DNA from: an uncultured Collinsella sp.
GTDB taxonomy: Bacteria; Actinomycetota; Coriobacteriia; Coriobacteriales; Coriobacteriaceae
DNA length: 9,526 nt
Direction of reading: 5' to 3'
Assembly: GCA_900547655.1 (NCBI GenBank)
Contig: URHQ01000081.1
Span: 1-9,526, forward strand
This document shows positions 6,131 through 9,526 of the stretch, piece after piece (the stretch's first letter is position 1; every line of letters starts with the position of its first letter). The notes under the pieces are model-generated. The model saw nothing but the letters and a program-made list of their open reading frames with translations. It made no database searches and was not told the DNA's origin. The position numbers and the translations under genes were made by a program.

Positions 6131-7291
6131 ATGGAGATCACCAAGGATATCCGCTACATCGGTGTCGACGATCACGACATTGACCTGTTCGAGGGCCAGT
6201 ACGACGTGTCCGAGAACGGTATGGCATACAACAGCTACGTTATCTTGGGCGATAAAATCGCTGTCGCCGATTCGGTCGACGGCGGTTTTGTTGACGAGTG
6301 GCTCGGCAACCTCGAGGCCGTGCTCGATGGCCGTACGCCCGACTACCTGGTCGTCCATCACATGGAGCCCGATCACTCCGCCGGTATCGCTGCCTTTATG
6401 GAGCGCTATCCCCAGGCACAGATTGTGGCCAGCATGGGTGCCTTCCGCATGATGGTCAACTACTTTGGCACCGACTACCCCGAGCGCAAGATGGTCGTCA
6501 AAGAGGGCGACGTGCTCGATCTGGGCGGCCACAGCCTGACCTTTATCGGCGCCCCCAACGTTCACTGGCCCGAGGTGATTTTCTCCTACGAGTCCACCGA
6601 CAAGGTGCTCTTTAGTGCCGACGGCTTTGGCAAGTTTGGCGCCAACGACATCGAGGATCCCGAGGGCTGGGCTTGCGAGGCTCGCCGCTACTACTTTGGC
6701 ATCGTCGGTAAGTTCGGCAAGTTCGTGCAGGCCGTTCTCAAGAAGGCCGCCGACCTGGACATTCAGATCATCTGCCCGCTCCACGGCCCCGTGCTGACCG
6801 AGAACCTGGGCTACTACCTCGACACCTATAACACCTGGTCGAGCTATCAGCCCGAGGACGAGGGCATCACGATCGCCTATGCGAGCGTGTATGGCCATCT
6901 GAAGGCTGCCGTCGAGGAGCTCGCATCTGCGCTCGAGGCTCGCGGCCAGAAGGTCTCCGTCTTTGACCTGGCTCGCGACGACATGGCCGAGGCCGTTGAG
7001 GATGCGTTCCGCTACGACCGTCTGGTGCTCGCCTCCATCACCTATCAGGGCGAGATCTTCCCGTGCATGAGCACCTTTATCCACACGCTCGCCGAGCATG
7101 CCTACCAGAACCGCACCGTGGCGCTTGTCGAGTCCGGTTCCTGGGCGCCCGCAGCTGCCAAGGTTATGACCAAGGAGCTCGAGGGCATGAAGGACATCAC
7201 CCTGACGCAGAACAAGGTGACCGTGCTGGGCTCGCTCAACGACGCCTCGCGCGCTCAGATTGAGACTCTCGCCGACGAGCTTTCCAAGTAG
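6131..7291 (+). CDS. fprA: Flavodiiron protein (A-type flavoprotein), O2/NO reductase
   Basis: This cytoplasmic enzyme family reduces O2 to water or NO to N2O at a non-heme diiron centre beside FMN, protecting anaerobes. The 386 residues are close to the usual 400. The N-terminal metallo-beta-lactamase domain carries all iron ligands: H77, E79 and D81 in HHMEPDHSAG, H145 in NVHWPEVIF, D164 in SADGFGKFG and H218 in CPLHGPVL. The C-terminal flavodoxin domain starts about 246 (ITIAYASVYGHLKAA), with the second FMN loop near 301-313 (SITYQGEIFPCMS) and GSWAPAAAK at 336-344. There is no fused rubredoxin or flavin reductase, so an outside electron donor is needed. The start at 6131 is chosen because AGGAGG lies nine bases upstream; an in-frame GTG at 6005 would add 42 residues unlike the family. 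It appears to be a single-gene unit ending at the terminator at 7322-7362. O2 versus NO preference cannot be read from sequence. Confidence 0.95.
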   Translation: MEITKDIRYIGVDDHDIDLFEGQYDVSENGMAYNSYVILGDKIAVADSVDGGFVDEWLGNLEAVLDGRTPDYLVVHHMEPDHSAGIAAFMERYPQAQIVASMGAFRMMVNYFGTDYPERKMVVKEGDVLDLGGHSLTFIGAPNVHWPEVIFSYESTDKVLFSADGFGKFGANDIEDPEGWACEARRYYFGIVGKFGKFVQAVLKKAADLDIQIICPLHGPVLTENLGYYLDTYNTWSSYQPEDEGITIAYASVYGHLKAAVEELASALEARGQKVSVFDLARDDMAEAVEDAFRYDRLVLASITYQGEIFPCMSTFIHTLAEHAYQNRTVALVESGSWAPAAAKVMTKELEGMKDITLTQNKVTVLGSLNDASRAQIETLADELSK

Positions 7292-7321
7292 CGACACGTT
7301 CACTTTTGACGCTCAACCATC

Positions 7322-7362
7322 AAAACCACCACAAAGGGGACAGGCACCTTTGTGGTGGTTTT
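7322..7362. terminator. Bidirectional intrinsic terminator between fprA and the DeoR gene
   Basis: A perfect 16-bp stem (7322-7337 with 7347-7362) has a nine-base loop GGACAGGCA. The stem ends in AAAA on one side and TTTT on the other, so both converging transcripts end in a T-run; the plus strand continues TTTGTTT. It lies 30 bases after the fprA stop and 3 bases after the DeoR stop. The loop side reads GGGGACAGGCACC, resembling the GGGGAC repeats elsewhere in the window. Confidence 0.92.
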
Positions 7363-7365
7363 TGT

Positions 7366-8169
7366 TTAAGCGCCGGCGATGATGAGGGCTGGACGTGCGC
7401 TGTCGGTGGCCTCGGCGATTGAGGTGGCGACGGCATGATCGGGGTCACGGTCCATCACGATGGTGTCGACATCGGTCAGCTCGGCAAAACGGTACATGCC
7501 GCGTCCGTTGACCTTGCTGGCGTCCATGAGGGCGACGCTTTGATGGGCCGCGGCGATCATAGCCGTTTTGGTCTCGGCCATCTGGGGAAAGTCGGTCGTA
7601 AAGCCGCAGCTGGAGACAAAGGCGCCGGGGCACATGACGGCCAGATCGGCATGGACCATTTGGAGCGCCTGCATAGTGAGCGGTCCGTACAAATAACGAT
7701 GGCCTTTGCGCAGCGCCCCGCCCAGCATGACGACATCGACCGAGGGCATGCTCTCGTCGATGTAATCGGCAATGGTAATGTCTGCCGTGATGACGGTGAT
7801 GCCGTCGCGCTGGTCGAGGAGCCGGACGAACTCGAGCGCCGTGGTGCCCGAGTCGACGAGCAGCGTGTCGCCGTCATTGACGAGCTCGATGGCGCTTTGC
7901 GCGATGGCTTGCTTGGCGGCGACGTTGACATTGATGCGGCGATCCTGCGTGGAGACGGTCAGGTGTTTGTGGAGCGAGACGGCACCGCCGTGCGTGCGGC
8001 GCAGCTTGCCTGCTTCGGCGAGCGCGTCCAGGTCGGCGCGGGCGGTGACGGAGGACACGCCAAAGGTCTGGGCGATTTCTGCTACCTGCACCGAGGCATT
8101 ATGCTCGAGCATTTCCAGGATGGCGGCACGACGCTCATCGGCGAAGGCTCGGGTTGTTGCGTGGGCCAT
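7366..8169 (-). CDS. DeoR-family transcriptional regulator of sugar metabolism
   Basis: A repressor-type protein of 267 residues from the chosen start, typical for the family (about 250). The N-terminal winged helix-turn-helix spans about 12-64, with DERRAAILEMLEHN, VAEIAQTFGVSSVTARADL and the closing LRRTHGGAV. The C-terminal DeoR sensor domain shows VDSGTTALEFVRLL (105-118), VVMLGGALRKGH (146-157), YGPLTMQALQ (161-170) and DASKVNGRGMYRFAEL (216-231); this fold binds phosphorylated sugars. The ATG at 8169 has GGAG five bases upstream. An in-frame ATG at 8226 would add 19 residues without family character and has only an A-rich upstream tract, so I prefer 8169 but cannot exclude it. It diverges from the aldolase gene, the likely target with itself; a sugar-phosphate inducer is inferred. 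Confidence 0.92.
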   Translation of the reverse strand: MAHATTRAFADERRAAILEMLEHNASVQVAEIAQTFGVSSVTARADLDALAEAGKLRRTHGGAVSLHKHLTVSTQDRRINVNVAAKQAIAQSAIELVNDGDTLLVDSGTTALEFVRLLDQRDGITVITADITIADYIDESMPSVDVVMLGGALRKGHRYLYGPLTMQALQMVHADLAVMCPGAFVSSCGFTTDFPQMAETKTAMIAAAHQSVALMDASKVNGRGMYRFAELTDVDTIVMDRDPDHAVATSIAEATDSARPALIIAGA

Positions 8170-8225
8170 AGCTGCTCCATTCTCGGCAAAATTTGCAGGA
8201 ATTGTGTTGACTCTATTTTCGTTCA

Positions 8226-8279
8226 TTTTCTTTTTGAGTAAGAAAACACCTTTCGATTACTTATCTTTTCTATAAAAGA
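8226..8279. promoter_or_regulatory. AT-rich divergent control region with two palindromes
   Basis: The stretch from about 8200 to 8360 is far more AT-rich than its surroundings. TTTTCTT/AAGAAAA with a seven-base gap (8226-8246) and TCTTTT/AAAAGA with a four-base gap (8264-8279) are perfect inverted repeats sharing a TTTTCTT-like half-site, good candidates for DeoR binding. A TCAATATC pair also occurs at 8301-8308 and 8378-8385. Binding by the adjacent regulator is inferred. Confidence 0.45.
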
Positions 8280-8412
8280 AAGACGCTGAACGCCTAAAAT
8301 TCAATATCGAACATGTCCACTCTGCTCAAATTCCTTCCGTTTACTTTTCAAAAACGACTGTATTGACCTGCATGGGCTCAATATCTCGCACGTGCAAAGC
8401 CGCTGAATTTCA

Positions 8413-8418
8413 TACAAT
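8413..8418 (+). promoter_or_regulatory. Candidate -10 of the aldolase promoter
   Basis: TACAAT matches five of six bases of the -10 consensus and lies 85 bases before the aldolase ATG. No good -35 sits at the right distance; TTGACC at 8363-8368 is too far upstream to pair with it. Weakness at -35 would fit regulated expression. Confidence 0.4.
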
Positions 8419-8425
8419 GAGCGCA

Positions 8426-8494
8426 GTAAAACGCAAGGTAAAACGCCTTGTGAACAACTACGCCCGATGTCCAGATGCGGGCGAGGGAGAGGAG
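8426..8494 (+). promoter_or_regulatory. Structured 5' leader and ribosome site of the aldolase gene
   Basis: The leader holds a 9-base direct repeat GTAAAACGC (8426-8434 and 8438-8446), a CAAGG/CCTTG hairpin (8434-8450) and a second hairpin CGCCCG/CGGGCG (8461-8483). The latter ends just before the ribosome site GAGAGGAG (8487-8494), nine bases from the ATG. The structure is visible; a regulatory role is speculative. Confidence 0.4.
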
Positions 8495-8503
8495 CAAACG
8501 CTC

Positions 8504-9361
8504 ATGGCACTTGTTACCACCGAAAAGATGCTCAAGGACGCTCAGGCCGGCCACTACGCCGTCGGCGCGTTCAACGTCGAGAACCTCGAGTTTGTTATGG
8601 CCGTTCTGGCCGCTGCCGAGGAGACCAAGTCCCCCGTCATCATGCAGACCACCCCGGGCACCATCAAGACCGCTGGTCTGGACTACTTCTACGGCATGGT
8701 CAAGGCTGCCGCCGAGCGCGCTTCCGTGCCCGTCGCTCTGCACCTCGATCACGGCGATGGCTATGACCGCTGCATGCAGGCTTTCCGCACGGGCTACACC
8801 TCTGTCATGATCGACGGCTCGCACGAGTCCTTCGAGGACAACATCGCTCTGACCAAGTCCGTCGCCGACGCTGGCCGCGCCATGGGCGTGCCCGTCGAGG
8901 CTGAGCTTGGTAAGGTTGGCGGCAAGGAGGACGACGGTCCCGAGGTTGAGGGCGAGAGCCCCTACACCGATCCGGCCGAGGCCAAGGAGTTCGTCGAGCG
9001 CACCGGCTGCACCTCTCTCGCTATTGGCGTTGGCACCAGCCACGGTGTGTACACGAGCGATCCACACATCGAGCAGTCCGTGGTCAAGGCCATCCGCGAC
9101 GCCGTCGACGTGCCGCTGGTCCTGCACGGCACCTCTGGTGTGCCCGATGAGCAGGTTGCCGAGGCTGTGAAGAACGGCATCTGCAAGGTTAACTACGCCA
9201 CCGAGCTGCGTCAGGCCTACACCAAGGGCTTCATGGCCTACATGGCCGAGAACCCCGCCTGCTTCGATCCCAAGAAGCCGGCCAAGGAGGGTATGCGCGA
9301 GATCACCGAGCTGGTTAAGATCCGCATGACCAACCTTAACTCTGTGGGCAAAGCAGAGTAA
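8504..9361 (+). CDS. Class II ketose-bisphosphate aldolase (tagatose/fructose-bisphosphate aldolase)
   Basis: A zinc-dependent aldolase that splits a ketohexose 1,6-bisphosphate into dihydroxyacetone phosphate and glyceraldehyde-3-phosphate. The 285 residues equal the usual length. D82 and H83 in LHLDHG (79-84) are catalytic acid and zinc ligand; H180 in GVGTSHGVY and H208 in LVLHGTSGVPDE complete the zinc site; VEAELGKVGGKEDD (131-144) and KVNYATELRQAY (228-239) complete the family pattern. As I recall, D82, H83, H180 and H208 are the numbers used for E. coli tagatose-bisphosphate aldolase. The C-terminal half resembles GatY/KbaY more than Bacillus FbaA, which reads GSVHGPY and NVNTE at these sites. 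Substrate remains open: it could be the housekeeping fructose enzyme. The start at 8504 is set by GAGAGGAG; an upstream in-frame start at 8363 would add 47 residues across the promoter. The divergent DeoR neighbour suggests sugar control. Confidence 0.93.
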   Translation: MALVTTEKMLKDAQAGHYAVGAFNVENLEFVMAVLAAAEETKSPVIMQTTPGTIKTAGLDYFYGMVKAAAERASVPVALHLDHGDGYDRCMQAFRTGYTSVMIDGSHESFEDNIALTKSVADAGRAMGVPVEAELGKVGGKEDDGPEVEGESPYTDPAEAKEFVERTGCTSLAIGVGTSHGVYTSDPHIEQSVVKAIRDAVDVPLVLHGTSGVPDEQVAEAVKNGICKVNYATELRQAYTKGFMAYMAENPACFDPKKPAKEGMREITELVKIRMTNLNSVGKAE

Positions 9362-9397
9362 CAGCAAGGGTACTCCGATCCCACCGGACGGCTTGGG

Positions 9398-9526
9398 CGG
9401 GTCCCCGTACTTAGTTTCCAAAACGTCCTCGCGCATGAAGGCCCCCGTTGCCTCGCTTCTACGAAGCGTTGGCAACGGGGGCCTTCGCGCTGCGGAATGA
9501 TTTGGGAAACTAAGTACGGGGACCCG
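9398..9526. repeat. 22-bp perfect inverted repeat bracketing a hairpin (runs to window edge)
   Basis: The bases at 9398-9419 (CGGGTCCCCGTACTTAGTTT then CC) recur as an exact reverse complement at 9505-9526. Pairing continues inward over TTTG/CAAA with one base missing on the left. The arms enclose 85 bases that hold the hairpin at 9437-9486. The outward-facing GGGGACCC ends link it to the GGGGAC repeats at the left of the window. No open frame inside makes sense, so this resembles a small non-autonomous inverted-repeat element; the right arm may continue past the window. Confidence 0.7.
9437..9486. terminator. Long hairpin after the aldolase gene, probable transcription end
   Basis: A perfect 16-bp stem (9437-9452 with 9471-9486, GC-rich centre GGCCCCCG) is topped, after a one-by-two-base internal loop, by a second 6-bp stem CGCTTC/GAAGCG (9454-9459 with 9463-9468) and a TAC loop. 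It lies 76 bases past the stop. Neither side has a T-run, so it may be a terminator lacking the U-tract or a 3' RNA-stabilising structure. Confidence 0.6.

Noticed and set aside
6110..7303. Long minus-strand frame (397 codons) opposite the flavodiiron gene
   Set aside because: A shadow of high-GC coding sequence; the plus strand has all flavodiiron ligands and a strong ribosome site.
8363..8503. N-terminal extension of the aldolase from 8363
   Set aside because: The 47 extra residues have no family counterpart and cover the promoter; the 285-residue form has family length and residue numbering.
8378..9475. Long minus-strand frame (365 codons) opposite the aldolase
   Set aside because: Gives a low-complexity Gly/Leu/Val-rich product; the plus strand encodes a complete aldolase.

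Overview
The window is high-GC DNA with actinobacterial codon use, and looks like a gut Coriobacteriia chromosome, most likely Collinsella or a close relative. This rests on the class II GalT next to GalK, the flavodiiron protein, and GGGGAC-type short repeats between genes. The genus is an inference; no rRNA or other marker gene is present. All seven well-supported genes are complete; a possible gene fragment at the left edge is weak.

Layout. (1) Positions 1-1700: a minus-strand AAA ATPase of the DUF4143 type, preceded by three 33-bp tandem units that each carry an imperfect palindrome. Two diverged copies of a 42-bp repeat (128-169 and 1639-1680) flank it, so gene plus control repeats look like a discrete accessory cassette. 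(2) 1711-4757: a minus-strand galK-galT operon (Leloir pathway) ending in an intrinsic terminator. (3) 4632-4969: the divergent gal control region, with an 18-bp perfect inverted repeat and a third copy of its core, both LacI-type operator candidates. (4) 4970-6001: a plus-strand LacI-family regulator, probably the repressor acting at those sites. (5) 6023-7362: a flavodiiron (A-type flavoprotein) O2/NO reductase with a palindrome-rich leader, closed by a terminator that also serves the convergent gene. (6) 7366-8503: a minus-strand DeoR-family regulator and its divergent promoter region. (7) 8504-9361: a plus-strand class II ketose-bisphosphate aldolase most like tagatose-bisphosphate aldolases (GatY/KbaY). 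(8) 9398-9526: a strong hairpin bracketed by a 22-bp perfect inverted repeat that runs to the window edge.

How the genes work together. GalK phosphorylates galactose, and GalT exchanges the product with UDP-glucose to give glucose-1-phosphate and UDP-galactose; the divergent LacI protein probably senses the sugar. The DeoR protein and the aldolase form a second divergent regulator-enzyme pair in sugar-phosphate metabolism. The flavodiiron gene is a separate oxygen/NO defence unit, as expected in an anaerobe. The least explained parts are the ATPase cassette with its palindromic tandem repeats and the scattered GGGGAC-containing inverted repeats.
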